Source of the DNA: Serinus canaria
Lineage: Eukaryota; Chordata; Aves; Passeriformes; Fringillidae
NCBI RefSeq assembly: GCF_022539315.1
Contig: NC_066326.1
Coordinates: 12,540,601 to 12,604,600 of the forward strand
Direction: 5' to 3'
Length of the DNA: 64,000 bases
Both the position numbers and the translations under genes were made by a program. Below the pieces are notes generated by a model. The model was given only the letters and a program-made list of their open reading frames with translations. It did no database searches and had not been told where the DNA came from. This document shows, in pieces, positions 40,386 to 53,869 of this stretch. Numbering within the stretch: the stretch's first letter is position 1; each line of letters opens with the position of its first letter.

Positions 40386-40406
40386 GTGTGTGTGTGCAAT
40401 TCTTAG
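40386..40406 (+). promoter_or_regulatory. TG-repeat acceptor of the ERC2 45-codon exon
   Basis: The bases just before the exon read GTGTGTGTGTGCAATTCTTAG. The usual C/T tract is replaced by a UG repeat, the type of sequence bound by CELF proteins and TDP-43. That proteins bind here is inferred. An alternative AG about 30 bases upstream (GTTCTTGCAG) would put a stop into the frame, so the TTCTTAG site is the correct one. Confidence 0.5.
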
Positions 40407-40542
40407 ACATATGAAAGACCAAAACAAGAAGGTTGCCAATCTGAAGCACAATCAGCAGCTGGAGAAAAAGAAGAATGCGCAGTTGTTGGAAGAAGTTCGT
40501 AGGCGAGAGGACAATATGACTGACAACTCTCAACATTTACAA
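40407..40542 (+). CDS. ERC2: ERC2 coding exon (1 nt plus 45 codons, phase 2/0)
   Basis: A 136-nt exon whose first base completes the Arg codon, followed by HMKDQNKKVANLKHNQQLEK, KKNAQLLEEVRRRED and NMTDNSQHLQ. HMKDQ, KHNQQLEKKKNAQ and NSQHLQ separate ERC2 from ERC1 (which has QVKDQ, KHKEQ and SSQQLQ). The donor GTGAGT is strong. The open frame extends about 45 codons upstream into the intron, so the start of the exon is fixed by the splice site and by phase, not by a stop. In the family the next residues are IEELM or a DSLRKK insert; neither was found downstream in this window. Confidence 0.96.
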
Positions 40543-41834
40543 GTGAGTTTCTTGTTCAATTTGTTTTTAAAGCTGTCTGAGAAAATACACTTCTGTTCCA
40601 GTGTGTGTGTGTTCCAGAGTGTGTAATGAATCTGTTCTCACAAGAGCTGATGGTTCTTTCCTTTTCTACCGGAGGAGGATGGACTGCTCACCTCAGTTGT
40701 ATCCATGAAATATTTCCTATTTAGGGTAAGGAAAGAACAAATACAATTTGAAGACCTCTGAGCAATTACTACCTCAGCATCTGTTCTTTCTTACAGTTGG
40801 AAAGAAAAGGTTCAAGTATATAGCTTCAATGTTTCAGATAGGCTTTGAGCCTTATTCCTGGAGAATTTCTACAGTTTCTAAGTTACTGAGTTTGGTGCTT
40901 TAGAAATGAATGTTCTTAAACTGATCTGTTTAAGTGATGCATTACATACCAGGGAACTTGTATTCAAGGCCACAAATTTGATGCTTGACTTAAGAAATAT
41001 TCTCTGAGATCTGAGTGTGAAAAACCACGAAGAGAAGTGCTGATTTCTGTTGACAACGTCAATGTGTCCATGCCCAGTGTTTATAGGCAATTTACAGTGC
41101 AAAATATCAATTTTGCCTTGATCTGGTTAATATAATGTGTTTCTGGAAAATTTCCAGTGGATGGAATTTGACCCTCTCATGCTTCATATGGTTGTATTTC
41201 TCATGTGTTCCTATATGCAAAATGGAAAAATTAACACCACATCTCTCTTTAGGCTTGTGTTGGTGAAGCTTTATGTCAGAATCAAGTTCAGGAAATGATA
41301 CATTATTTATGCATCTGGGCAGTGTTATGTTTACTTTACAGCCTTGGTCATTACATGCTGATTGCATCACCATGCATTCCAGGGCACAGGATAGAGCAAT
41401 AAAAGCTTGTGAAGGATTTGGTCTGCCAATATGATATATCAAAATTAAATTTCAGTGTTGAGCAGCTACTTGTAATTATAGTGGTTCAGTAAAGAGAATA
41501 AATTAAGCTTATTTTTCAGTATTTTGGAAATCTATTACAGTGGGGTCATGACTGGAGAGTAGAAGCCATTCTCAGGATCCTTGGTGTAACTGCTGTACTT
41601 GGAGGTTTCTGCTCGTGAGATGAGATTGGGTCTAGCACATGGAGATGGTGTGGCTGAATGGCTTGAATTTAGAAAGAAAATACCTGTTTGGTGTATAGTT
41701 CTATTCCATTCACTTTCTGTAAAGCATCTAGGAACAGTTTCTGAAAACCAGTAAACCATGAACAGTTATTTCTTGTTACTATGCCTTAAAATGTCAATAT
41801 TTTTAAATTATGTCCTTCAGCATATTACTTTGAG

Positions 41835-41836
<2 letters not shown>

Positions 41837-41865
<29 letters not shown>
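41837..41865. repeat. TA dinucleotide microsatellite
   Basis: About fourteen AT units in a row, flanked by TAAT and AAATATTA. Likely polymorphic in length and able to form a cruciform. Confidence 0.95.
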
Positions 41866-41869
<4 letters not shown>

Positions 41870-42745
41870 TTAGGTAATATATTACATTCCCTGTAGCTGC
41901 AAGAAGAGCAGGAGAAAGGGAGCCTTGGTTGTCTGTGCTGCTGGATTGCTGGTAGGGATGGTCCTGCCTTCTTTGCTGTACAGGCAATCAGCTGCTGTTA
42001 TCAGTTTGCTGCTACAGTTGTTGTATTTCCTCTGTCAAAGACTTCCAATTTCCTTGGCTTATGTCTTCTCAAGCATTTCTTAACTGAAGTGGTTAAGTGC
42101 TGAAGAGTGCATGGAAGCTTGAGTTTCCCTGGGATTGTAAGATTTTGCAAGGTTTTGCTGGTCTACAAAAACAATGTAGTAAATACGGCAAAAAAGTAAA
42201 TGCTGTGACATTGAATAGTCATGTCACAGTGCAGTCTAACATGAGTCTGCTAAGTAGGTGATTGACCTGTTGAAAAGCCAAACAAATTCTAATCCTCCAG
42301 TCACTTAGCCTCGATATAAAAAGGAAATTTTTTTCGTAATTTAAGAAAATCTTTGCTCCTTCATGGAGTTTGCTTGTGTAAAAAAAGTAACAGCAGTGAT
42401 CTAAGGATTTAAATGAGGCAGCATTTTTGGGGAGACAAATGCTGTGACATATACTTTGCAAAAAAATGTTAGGAGTACTATGCATCTGCTAATTTAAAAC
42501 AGTATTAGCTGGTGTTTCAATAAATGTTTAATTAACATCTTAGTAAACCACAGGGACCTGACCACCTTTTCTTTCTGCTCTTAATAACTTCTACTGCTTT
42601 TAGTGGAAACACTCTGCATTTATATGCATTTATAACACAGTGCTTGTGTCTGCAGTGTACTTGTTCCATTTGTGAATGATGTATCGAGCTGTTAGGGGAA
42701 AAGTGTATCCTAAAATTCTCTGGCCTGATGTAATGACTGTATTTG

Positions 42746-42790
42746 TTGGCTAGCTGTGATAAGCTGGCTGTTGGCTGGCTGTGATAAGCT
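42746..42790. repeat. Two-copy 20-nt repeat, 25-nt period
   Basis: TTGGCTAGCTGTGATAAGCT at 42746-42765 recurs at 42771-42790 with one change. A local duplication in the intron. Confidence 0.8.
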
Positions 42791-45191
42791 CAGCTGAGAA
42801 CTGAAGAGCAGTCAGACTGGTCAAATTACATTTACTGCAGCCAAGTCTCAGTCGTTTTTGCAGAAGTAGTGGAAAAGATGAAATGCGAAAGTGAGCAGAG
42901 TTGTCCGTGGACCATCCAGGGGCTGCCCAGGGCAAACTGAGGCAATCAAGTGCCACCCTTTCTGTACAGCTCCCACAGGGGCTGAAGCTGTACCCATCCA
43001 GCTGTTTCTGATGGCTGTGCAGAGGTTCAGAAGGCTGGAGTTTCTTGGAAGCTTCAATAGTGTATTCTCGTTCCTGAGGCTTGTAGCACCATGTGTACTG
43101 GTGTCAGGTAAAAACCTCTCAAAGCTGGTTCATGTGCCAGTGCTTGCAGGTTTGAGTCTCTGTGGCCCTATCCACAGCACTCCAGGGCCACTGTTGTGAT
43201 GGAGAGTGCTCTGGGATGCCTGGGGAGGGAATTTTCTTTCATTTGCCTCAGCTGTAATTGTGAGTGATGCTTCAGGTGTGGTTTTGAGGGGCTCTTTGGA
43301 TCACTGTAAAATTGGAAACATCAGGAAGCCAGATTAATTCTTGGGAATGAAGAATAGTTATGAGGCTTTTTGTTTTTTTCTTAACACAAATCAAGGGCAG
43401 ACCTGTGCAAATCTTGCCAGACATGATGGTCATATATTACACAAAGCATCACAGCAGGAGAGCTGGACCTTGAACACTTTATCATGAATTTCTTTGAGAA
43501 TGGTGCATCTAACATGCCTTCATTTTTCTCTCTTTTTTTGGTCTGTCTTAAAAATGATAAGCTTTTTTGAGAAACACTGAGCTAAGAAATATATAGATAC
43601 CATGGTATTGATTTGTGCATAATTCTTCAAGTCTCTACAGGATCTTGAAACCTTAGAGATGTGAGACTTGTTCACTCCCTGAGATTAATCTTTTCTTGAT
43701 TCTTGTGTGGAACATGTTTTTTCCAGTAACACTGGTACCTCAGTAGAATTGGGAAAGGAAACATTTGTATAACATTGAGAACTTAAATGCATTTGGTTTT
43801 GATTCTGATTTTCAAATCTGCTGTAATAACAACAACAAAGTCTTTTTGTTTCTCTAGAGTAAGCAATGAGGGTGCAATAAGAGCATTCCCATGTGTCTCA
43901 TAGCCTCAGAGGGAATTGAATATACACTGTTGTCTATGCTTTTCATAGATGTAATATATCAGTAAGTGATCTAAGTCCAGAAACACTTCTTTTTTTGAAA
44001 TTTTATGCAAACTGTCCAATACATATGTGTCACAAAAAAAGGTACAGGGATGGACCTGAAAAGAAGTTTAATAAGTTTAATACCCTATTCTGCCCTGATC
44101 TGCAGCTTCTGGGTGTTTCCCCCCTTTCTTCCTGTTCATCTGCTGGCAAAGTTCTTGACTCTCCTTATGTTTTAAATGTTGGGGTAATTTGTCACAATTC
44201 TCTTTGAGGTAGCTTGGGTTTTCTTTGGCTGGAAATCCACATGTGGAAAAGAGATATTTCACTAACAAAATTGTTTTTGAGTGAGACAATGTGTAGTTCT
44301 CATTGATTTCAAATATCATATACAGGCAGCTTGATCAATGGTTTATGCCAGCAGTACTGTAGAACAGATTGTGTACACATGTACATTTTCCAGGTGTAAA
44401 TACCTCACTTTTTAAGCAGAGTTCAGCTTGTCAGTCATGCTTTTTCATGGGATGTAGTGAGGCAAGGCAAGTGTTCTAGTTTTCCAATAGTTCTGTGCTG
44501 GCTGGAAATTTAGTCTTAGGTAATGAATAAAGCATGATCAGGAGGAAGTCCTGTCAAAAGAGATAAAAAAACTGGCTCGTTAATATTACTTCTTTCTGAT
44601 TCTTGCCATGTGAATATCTGTGATGTCTTAATCACTGAAAATAGCTCCCAAGAGGTTTCACAGCTAGTCATCATGAATCCTTAACCCTGGATTTCTTGAT
44701 TTGTCACTGTGTGCTTTACCATAAAATCCTCAATTCTGTAATAGATCTAAAAATACAAAATGTACCTAAGACATTGCACATTGCTCTATGTTATTTCTGT
44801 GTCTTATAAAACAGCATGGTATATCAGACTTTACTATGACTTCTCTTAATGCAGTGTATTTCCTACGGCATTGTCTCAAAAGCTTTGATACTATAATATA
44901 AATAAAAAGAGGAAGCTAAGGAGTGTGATGAAGTCTTTCAAACAAAAATGAGCAGAGCAGTAATCAGTTCAGAGACAGAGGAAGCAGTCCTGACTGCTAT
45001 GCAGACAGGCTTTACTGTATAGAGCTGACACAAGGCAGGAGAGAATTCATTGCATAAACACACAGCTTTGTATTAGTACTGCTGAAATTCATATGCAGTG
45101 ACAAAACTCAACCTTTTAAGAGGTTAAAATCATGAGCTATAGTATTAAAAATTAATCTGTTCTAAGTTGGACCAATAACTTTCTGGACAGC

Positions 45192-45223
45192 TTTAATAAT
45201 TCTCAGTGTTTAATAATTCTCAG
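45192..45223. repeat. Two-copy 15-nt repeat
   Basis: TTTAATAATTCTCAG occurs at 45192-45206 and again at 45209-45223, separated by two bases. Small slippage duplication. Confidence 0.8.
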
Positions 45224-48200
45224 GGTTCTGTATGTTTCTGTCTTTAAAAGGCTGGTAATTTTTGTGGGGGGCAGACAGAGGTAATATAGGGATTTCACCT
45301 GTTTACACCTCTGCTGTGATTTCCATGATGTGCCTGTGATGTGTAGAGTTGCAGAACTGCTGGGTACCTCTCATTCTGCTGTGGGCGGGGACGAGGGGAG
45401 CAAGGTGACCTCTCTCAATTTTCCTTTCTTAATAATATGAGCAGTCAGAACACACAGATGAGATATGTTGTAGATAGACTTTTGAAATATGTTCAGAGAC
45501 GAGAGGGAGATGAGATATGAATTGCAATGCTTGTGAAGGTCTTCCTTCTCCCTAAGATTTCTGCTACCAGATATGAATATTTTGAAACAAAAGTTGGTGG
45601 TTTTGTAAGCCTGCATAAGAGTCAGATGCACCAAGTCCTTCAGTCATTGTGTAAGGTGTTTGTTGGAGCCAGTTCAGTGGGAAATTCAGAAGGTGGAGTA
45701 AGCGACAGTGAGAATTAAGTTCTCCCTTAAAAGTACCCATGGCCTTGTTTGGGGAAAATGTAGAATGGACATTAATTTATATTATGGTTGTAATGAGGTA
45801 AAAACTTAATTTTACCAAAATTTTCCATGATTAAAGCAGAAGTGTAATGATGCATCTGACATTTAAGATTCAAGACTGTGACCATCTTGTGTTACAGATG
45901 TTGTCTTTACTATTGCCGCCCATACAGAAATAATTTCAGCAACAGTTTTATTTCCAAAGTTTTGCACTAAATTTTTTTGGTTTCTTTTTCTGAATGGGTG
46001 TATTTGTTCAAGATGTTGCAAATACTGTTTAACAAGTGAGTTAATTTCAAGTGCAAGTAAGCAGTTTTTGAAATATTTTGGGCTAAGTTCTCTCTATATA
46101 GTCTATTACGTTAATGAATGAACATATGAAAAAATGAGAGTGTCAGTATTTTATGCCTGTTTTCTCTAACTTATCTACATAATTCTCTTCATTTTAATGC
46201 CTTAAAACTAGCATATGTTATTGTATGCTATTATTTTATGTATTTTTTAAACTATAGTTTCTTTGGGGACTGTAACATTTTGTATTGGAGTGGTTAAGCT
46301 GAAGTTTAGTCAGTAAGAAAATTAGTGTTCATGTATGTATCAGTTAGCTTCACCCTTATAAAGCAAGAGTTATGAGCTAGAAAATGGGGAGAACTCAGCA
46401 AAGTGCACAGTTGTGAGCAGTTGTGATGTGTTCATGGCTACTTTGGCATTCTCTGCTTCTCTAATTGTAGGTGGATTTTGCCGAGGTAGAGTGTAGCAGA
46501 ACTGCAAATTCAAAAATGTCCAGCCTTCAGCAAAGTGTGTAGGATATTATAAGCTCCACACAATTCAGGGAACCTTTCTTTTTTTTTTTCCTAGTAAAAA
46601 GGCAGGAATTGCATTTTCTTGAAGTGGTTGTTTTCGTGGAGCTGAACATACATTTTTAATAGACATTTAACAAAAGTCTTTTCTTTACTCATTGATAATG
46701 AATCTATAAAAACCCCACAAGTGTAGTAGAGGAGACTAGGAATTAGGAAAAAAATGAGTAAAGCTGTGATGCTGTAGTGCAAAGTTTTAAAAAATTATTA
46801 CCAGATTAGAAATGTATACTTAAAAATCTCAGGATAATCCACTCAAACACATGTAAGACTATTGAAGACACTGCTAGTGTACTTATCTTCAGATTTCCAA
46901 CATAATATAAATACAAACTCAGATTGTAAACATGGATGGACATGTAGGAATTTTCCTTCCTTGGCCTGTGGAAGTTCCTTGTGCTGTGGATAAATTCCAT
47001 ATGTGTTACTGAAACATGTGTTGAACTTCAGCCAGTAGTTTAAGATTATGTTGAAGAAAATATTTCTAAAAGGTTTCAGATGAAGAATGGTACTTGAGAA
47101 TGTACAGAGGGCAGGAAGGTTGATTGGTAGGTCTGAGGATCAATACCAGAAGTGGGGTTTTTGGGGGGATTTACTTTGACATTTGTTTTCATTGTGCAGT
47201 GTAATCCCCAGAAGCCAAAACCACTCCTGTTATAAAATGTCCCTGTAGACAATAAGTGAAAATCTCACTTGCAGACCACTTTCTGCTAGAATCAGAGCCT
47301 CCTAACTTTTTTATTTGTCATAATTGATGAGTTGTCAGAAGTAGTGAGTTGACAGAAGTCCTGCAGTGTTCTGTGCTGTGTTGATCTAACCACGTATAAT
47401 ATGAAAAAAATGCAGTGGGCAAAGCATTATCAGCAAAACTATTCTATGCAGTTGTCATATCTTTTCTTCTGACTAGTGTATGCCATTATACAAGTAAGTA
47501 TAAAAGAACACCATTTTTATTCTTAGAAATATCAAATTCTAATTTGGGGGTTTTAGGTAAGCACAGAGTATAATAGAATATTATGTATAATTTTTAATAC
47601 ACTTTTTGCATTATTACAAAGACTTGTATGGCATCCCATATCAGACAGTCTCAGTACTGACTTTCTCATCTTTCTCAGTTTCTACAGTTAATCAGAAACT
47701 TAATGTTTTTCAGTATTGTCTAATGTAATGTTAATTTCCTGGCTTTAGTTACCCAGGAATAAAACCTGGACTTCCTGATTTGCAGTTACTTAGAAACTTG
47801 CAACTATTGACAAGTAATTTATGTTTAAATTAAATTTTAATTGAAATTAAATCAGTTATTTCTACAATGTGTTTTAATATGTTTTTTTAGTTGAAAAGGG
47901 CATATATGACAAGGCACTGGAAGGGAATGTTGGAAAAAACAAACCTGCAACAATAGGAAACAGAAAAAAATTTAATGTGATATAACTTTCTTTTCTCCCC
48001 CTCAGTATGTAATAACTCACACATGCAGGACTCCTGTAGTCTCCAGGGGGCAATTGCATTCGCATGCATCAAAAGAAATAGTTCAGTTAAACCAACTCTC
48101 CCTACCCAGCAATAATTACCACAGGTTTACACTGAGATATAGTTGCAAAAGGTTAGTCAGTAGGGCATCTGCAAATCAAGTTATATGTCAACTCTACATC

Positions 48201-50201
48201 AATAACCTCATTATATTAGATGTTAGTATTTCAGCACATGACTGTCCAATATAGCATTCCACATATAGCTCATTTTTAGCTTTTACATTGAGTTACAGAT
48301 CATCTAATATGTTACTAAATTATGTATTTAAACACTCTATATGACATAAATTATAATCAATGACAAAAGCAATGATTTAGATTGAAATTCTACAAAGTGA
48401 AATTGCAATAAAATGTCTGACCCTATTTGTGTAGCTGCTTTCAATATAAGATGAATATAGGATGTTTAACCCTGTAATATAAAAGAAGTGTAATGGCAGT
48501 TAGTGTTAGCACAGTTTTTCCAATTTAGGCATTGTTTTAAAATGTTACCTCTGCATATATAGTGAAAGCTGTTTTTCTATATATAAAGAAGCAAAAAAGG
48601 TAAAAATGTTCTATTACCCAACCAATTACCAATTACCTAACTTCTGTGCAAGCTCCCTCCATATACTTCCTTATGTTTGTAGCTTACCACAAGCTATAAC
48701 ATTTTTGCTGAAAGCTTGATAGGCTGGGTGAAAATATAAACAGGTTTTCAAAAACCTTCTTGTGCTCTGCATCAAGCTCAGATTTCTTCCTAGTTCCATG
48801 ATTTGGTTTTGAATTTACCTGCTTAGTAACCAGTGAGAGCTGCTGCTGATGTTTGTCACTCTCCATAGATAATTTTGAAGTCTGGTACTAATAAAATTGG
48901 TCAGCAACAAAAGTTCTGCTTGAGTAAGTCTAAGTAGAACTATTTTGGTTGGTTGTAAATAAGCCAATTTATACTTACCTCTCATTATGAGTATTCAGTA
49001 GTAATAGCCTTGTACATTATTACATATAGATTCTCTTGTGTACAGACTGGAAAGAGAAGGAAGGCAAAATACCTTTATATATAGTCTTGTTCTACCTTGG
49101 AAATTATTATTATTTATTGTAACCCCCTCTTTACTCTGAGAAGCCTTTTTGTGAGAGATGACAAACCTCTCTTTCAGTAGAAAAATCCAGGGCCAAATAT
49201 CTTCATGAGGTTAAAAAAAAAAAAAATTGGTGTTAAATTAAGAACTTTCAAACTTCACAAAAAAAGCTTTATTAATAGATCTCAGTATCTTGAAGAACAG
49301 ACTTGTCAGTAATATATTGAATGAAACTGGGGCATAAGAAATAAAGGTTGTGTGCAAAGTGTCCCAGATGGGTGATGGAACAATTAAGGAGCACAGACTT
49401 GGTCTGTCAATATTCCCTTTACTTGTCTGAACTGTTGATTCAGAATATTTTACTCATGATACTAAAAATGTTGCTAATGAACTGTTACTGATTGGGGAAC
49501 TTCATGCAGCTGAAGCTGATACAGTTTTTAGTCCAGTGAGAGATCAAAAGTTTGTGTTTAGGACATGGAAGACAAGGGAAACCACATACCTTATTAGTTA
49601 CTTTGCAATTTAGTAGTCTCTTCAGAGGATGGTGAGTAATAGCTGCTCATGAAGAAATAGAAGAGTACTGATACTTACAGTTTAGTGGCAGCTGTCTTTT
49701 TAAGCAGAATTGTCAAGAAAACCAGATAATTCATCAACAAACACTGCAGTGCAGTGTATTAAATTTTATAGAAAGTTCTTCTTTCAAGTTACAGCTAGGG
49801 TTCTTAACAAGCATTTCTTTGATCCATTACTTCTGTTTATATTTTTACATTTATTCCTTTCCTTGGGAAAGTCTGTTTAGCTTTCTGCATCTGCCAGAGA
49901 TTCCTCTACAAACACCTTGGAGAAAGCTTGACAGATTTGGGATATTGTTGAATATCAACCTTTTCACTAAATAAATATCTTAATACAATTAGAGCTTTTT
50001 TCCTATGACACCTTTAAAAATTATAAATAGGGGAAAAAATTAACTTATTTTAAAGTATTAGTCCAATGTAGATGAGCTATAAAAATGTTAACTTTGAATC
50101 TGAAAAGTCACAACGATGCACAGCATACAGATTTTTTTCATATTGCCTTTTAAAAAATACATTTTGAGTTACTCTTTGTATTTCTATGACATTTTAGTGA
50201 C

Positions 50202-50230
50202 ATGAATTAGAAATGCTTTTTCTAATTCAT
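50202..50230. repeat. 12-bp inverted repeat with 5-nt loop
   Basis: ATGAATTAGAAA at 50202-50213 pairs with TTTCTAATTCAT at 50219-50230 around the loop TGCTT. AT-rich hairpin of a size expected occasionally by chance. Confidence 0.6.
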
Positions 50231-51330
50231 TTGTTCTTTGGTGGAATAAAGTTTTATTGAGCAATATTATTTGGCATCAGGTAGTTATGTTTCTTTTCAC
50301 AGTTGCATATTGGCATAATGAAAGAAGCATTTCACACCTCCTCTTTAGCTGTCACATACCTTTGTCATATTGAGAACTACCATAATTTAGCCATCTAGAA
50401 GTTCCTTCAGAGATAAAAGCCAGGTGTTTGTGATCCCCTCCTCCTCTTTGTTTTTTTTAAACTTCAAAGGGACATTATAACAATGTGAATAGTGTGTCAC
50501 ATGAGTGCTACAGTCTCTTCATTTTGAAGAAAGAATTTTGTGTGTTCCTGCATATGGGGTGAATTCCTGGCTCTGCTAATGTTAATGCAATTTTTGCCAC
50601 TGCCTTGTCAGACAAAGATTTCTCACATGAAGAGAAAATAATTAAAAAAACCCTGTACAGACAAAAAATAAACTTAAAAGGTCATTGAGAAAGCAGATCT
50701 CAAGTAAAAATGGAAACAGTCCATTGTCATTCATCATTTACATCTGATCTGTTGATGGGAATTGTAATTTGTGAGAAAGTCCTTCAGCTGTAAGGCTTGT
50801 CAAAATTGGCTTTTCTGTCTGGGTGTTCTTTTATAAGAACATTTGGCTGCCAAGTCCTAGCAAATATAATTATTTCTCTTAATACAGACATTAGAAAAGA
50901 TTGCTCAGAGGTTGCTGTCTGGCTCTTGTGCTTTCAACATAGGCTTTGATCTTTTATACATGATGGCTCTGTTAACCTCTTTCTTATGAAACTGATAAAC
51001 ACTAAAATAATTAGTGTCATAAGCAGGATAACTAGCAACTTGAACTCCTCTTTGGTGTCTTTTTTCTCAGTCTGAGGTAAGTGCATCACAAGAATACTAG
51101 GAATCTATCATACAAAACATCACCTAGTAGATTCCTGCATTGAAATCTTTGCTGTGAAGACATTACATGGATACCTGGGTGAAGATATCCTAGATCCATT
51201 CTGCCAGATATGAATTATAAGCTATGCTTAGCTAACATAAGCTAACTTGTGTATTGCTGGTGCTCTAAGATGCTCTATTCCAATTTTCAACTGCAAATTG
51301 CATTCTTTGCTTACGTAATTGATCTCTCTG

Positions 51331-51609
51331 TCTGGTGAGCAGTGACAGGATGTGGGGGAATGGCCTGAAGTTGTGTCAGGGGAGGTTTAGGTTGGATATT
51401 AGAAAAAGGTTCTTGGCTGGGAGCTGAACAGGCTCCCCAGGGCAGTGGTCACAGCCCCAAGGCTGTCAGAGTTCAAGAAGGTGTTTGGACAGTGCTCTCA
51501 GGAGCACACTGTGATTTTTGGGGATGGTCCTGTGTGGGGCCAGGATTGGACTCAGAGATTCTTTGGGTCCCTTCCAACCCAGCATATTTGGGATTGTGTG
51601 ATTCTGTAA
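51331..51609 (+). mobile_element. CR1 LINE 3' end, plus orientation
   Basis: Recognisable avian CR1 tail: AGCAGTGACAGGATGTGGGG, AATGGCCTGAAG, GGGGAGGTTTAGGTTGGATA, then GGTCCCTTCCAACCCAGC and the closing GATTCTGTAA, the characteristic short terminal repeat of CR1. It is 5'-truncated, about 280 bp long, as is usual for CR1 insertions. It lies about 200 bp upstream of the GC-rich block. Confidence 0.93.
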
Positions 51610-51814
51610 TTGAAATGTGTATGAAGTACCTGTTTAATTAAAACCCAAATTATCCAGTGGACAGTCAAGTGAAATAATGAATCTCACATCCTGAAAATGT
51701 TTCTGAAGCGTTAAAAGGAAAGTTTCATGTAATAGCTGTCTTGGATAAAATTCCACAAACTGTGATTTCCCTGTTCTCTGTGCTGTGGTACTTTGAGAAG
51801 CCAGGATGTGATAA

Positions 51815-52615
51815 CAGACATGTGAAGATCTTTGAAGAACATTTATTTCTGCCCCTTCCCAGTGCAGAATCTCCCTGCAGCAGTGCTCTCCTGGTCATAC
51901 CAGGAGCAGCAGGGACAGTACACATGCTGGTGGTGGTGGTAGTGAGGAGGCTGCAGCTGGGCTGGGGGGACTCCGGGGACAGCCCTGGGGGTGGGAGCAG
52001 ACAGGGGCTCAGCTGGCCAGAGGCCCAGGGCCTGAGGCAGGGCTGGGAAGGCCCCAGGAGGTGCCACTGGGGCCAGTGGCACTGCAAGCAGCCATGTCCT
52101 TCCTCCTGTCCCTGAGAGCGCCGTCTGAGGAGTGACCCCTTGGCCATGGGGCCAAGTGAGCTCTTCAGGGGCCTGTCCAGAGCTGGGGCAGCATGGTGGC
52201 AGGGACACGGCTCAGGGGCTTGGGGCAGCCTGTGGGGCAGCTGGGGACTGGGCTCTGAGAACCCCTCCAGCACACCATGGAGCCCAGGGGGCAGGGGCAG
52301 CTGCTGAGGGAGCAGGGCCCTGTGGAGAGGGGACACAGGCACTCAGGCCGTGGCTCATGGGGCAGCTGTCCCTCACGGAGCGAGGCACGAGGCCGCCCAG
52401 GCCGAGCCCTCACCAGTGGGTGCAGTCCCAGAGGGCTCCCTCCGTGTGGGCTCACACGGGGCTGGGTGCTGGCACCAGGGGCTGCCCACAGGCCTGTGAT
52501 GGATGGGAAACCCAGACAGGAGCTCCAGGAGGTGGGACCTGAGGCTGCCATGTACCCACAGGTCCAGTCAAGAGATAAATTCTGACAGCCCAGGGCTGAC
52601 CTCTGCCCAGGGATG
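51815..52615 (-). other. Isolated GC-rich, CpG-containing block; possible LTR or retrocopy
   Basis: An 800-bp island with much higher G+C than anything around it, rich in GGGCAG and CCAGGGC-type runs and with CpGs clustered near 52375-52460. On the minus strand it ends with GGGGCAGAAATAAATGTTC, which contains an AATAAA polyadenylation signal, so a minus-strand unit with its 3' end near 51.84 kb is suggested. Long overlapping frames occur on both strands because stop codons are rare at this composition; the proteins (Pro, Gly, Leu, Ser-rich) resemble no family I know. A solitary LTR of an avian endogenous retrovirus or a 3'-UTR retrocopy both fit. I could not find convincing target-site duplications. 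Confidence 0.45.
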
Positions 52616-53869
52616 GGCATGGAGGTGGTAAACCTACACCTATGTTATGTACAGAGTGTCTTTCACCTTACGGTTGGTTTGACCTACTTATTTCACACAG
52701 AAACCTAAAAAAAAAATCAAAATAAAAAAAAGAATAGATATCCTTCAGTCTGTGAGGGAGAAATGCTGAAATTCAAAGACCTTCTGGAACCTCTGTACAT
52801 CCTTTGCTCTGTCTGCACTCAGTATTTTAACCAAGCAGAGCCTACCAGAAATATCCTGTACCATTGAGTTTCATCTCAGTTGGAAGCATCACTCAAATAT
52901 TTGAGCAATCAAAGCAAAAACCACAAGATCAAAAGGGGGATGTTTTACATAAAACCAGTGTTTTAATAAAAAAATGTTGAGTAGTGATTATTCAGTTAAA
53001 ATATTTTAAACAACTTCACTGTTACTATGTAGTATATTTGTTTTCCTTATCTTTTCAATGAAGAGGTATTGGATTAGTATTGCTGCATGGTAAGTTCTGA
53101 GAAAATAAGTAGTTTTAATGGGTAGTCTAGACATCTCTTTGGTGCACATGTATTAAATTCTGCTCCACAGGTTTTACCACATGTGCAGTGACCATTTCTT
53201 CATTTGTTTTCTGTGATATGGATAAAGCAAGTATAAACCTGTGTTATCTAGAAAGGTTCTTAAGGTCCTGGTGTGTCTGATAGAGTTTATGTTCTATTTT
53301 GTCATCTGTTTTCTTAATTTTTTCTCCCTCAAATTTATTGTTTCCCAAACTAGTTCTCGAGGATAAAACAGCTGGCTAGATGTTTCAAGTAGTGATTGAA
53401 AGCCAGTAAATCAGGCAGAATGTAACTATAGCATTTGTGCTTTAAAGGAAAATGTAATCAGTAATAAACTCAGTGAGCAAGTAAATTTTAGGATGCTGAA
53501 AAATAGCTCAGTGTTTACATGAAAATTTGAGATATTTAGCACTGAATATGTATTCCCAAGGGGAAAACCCTCTAATTTTCCACTACCTTTTTTAATGTAG
53601 TTGAACAAAATCTAATCATATTGTGAATGTGTCAGCTATAGTATGAATCCAGAAGGAAATTTACAAATTATGTCGACTTCTGTTAATGTAGAAGTGTGTG
53701 TGTGTTTCTGGAGAGTATGTCTACTTCACAGGATTAATATTTGAAATATGAACCACTGGAAGTCTGCTTAAGGGAGCATGCATTTTCTGAGACTTTGAGT
53801 CTTAGTCACATTCAGCATCCATATTGCTGTTACACGTCAAAAACTGTTTAAAAAAGACAGTCAAAGGAA

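Larger units (their letters stand above)
28743..40406 (+). other. ERC2: ERC2 intron (11.7 kb)
   Basis: Large AT-rich intron. Parts between about 31.5 and 33.3 kb are somewhat richer in G+C and hold several overlapping short frames on both strands, none with a domain or splice pair; I could not identify a repeat family there. A T16 tract followed by AG at 33985-34002 mimics an acceptor but leads to no exon. An AAT microsatellite lies at 37844-37863. The 3' end has a TG-repeat in place of a classical pyrimidine tract. Confidence 0.7.

Noticed and set aside
51725..52342. 205-codon minus-strand frame, the longest in the window
   Set aside because: Explained by the GC-rich block where stop codons are rare; overlapping frames on both strands are also open, and the Pro/Ser/Leu-rich peptide has no recognisable features.
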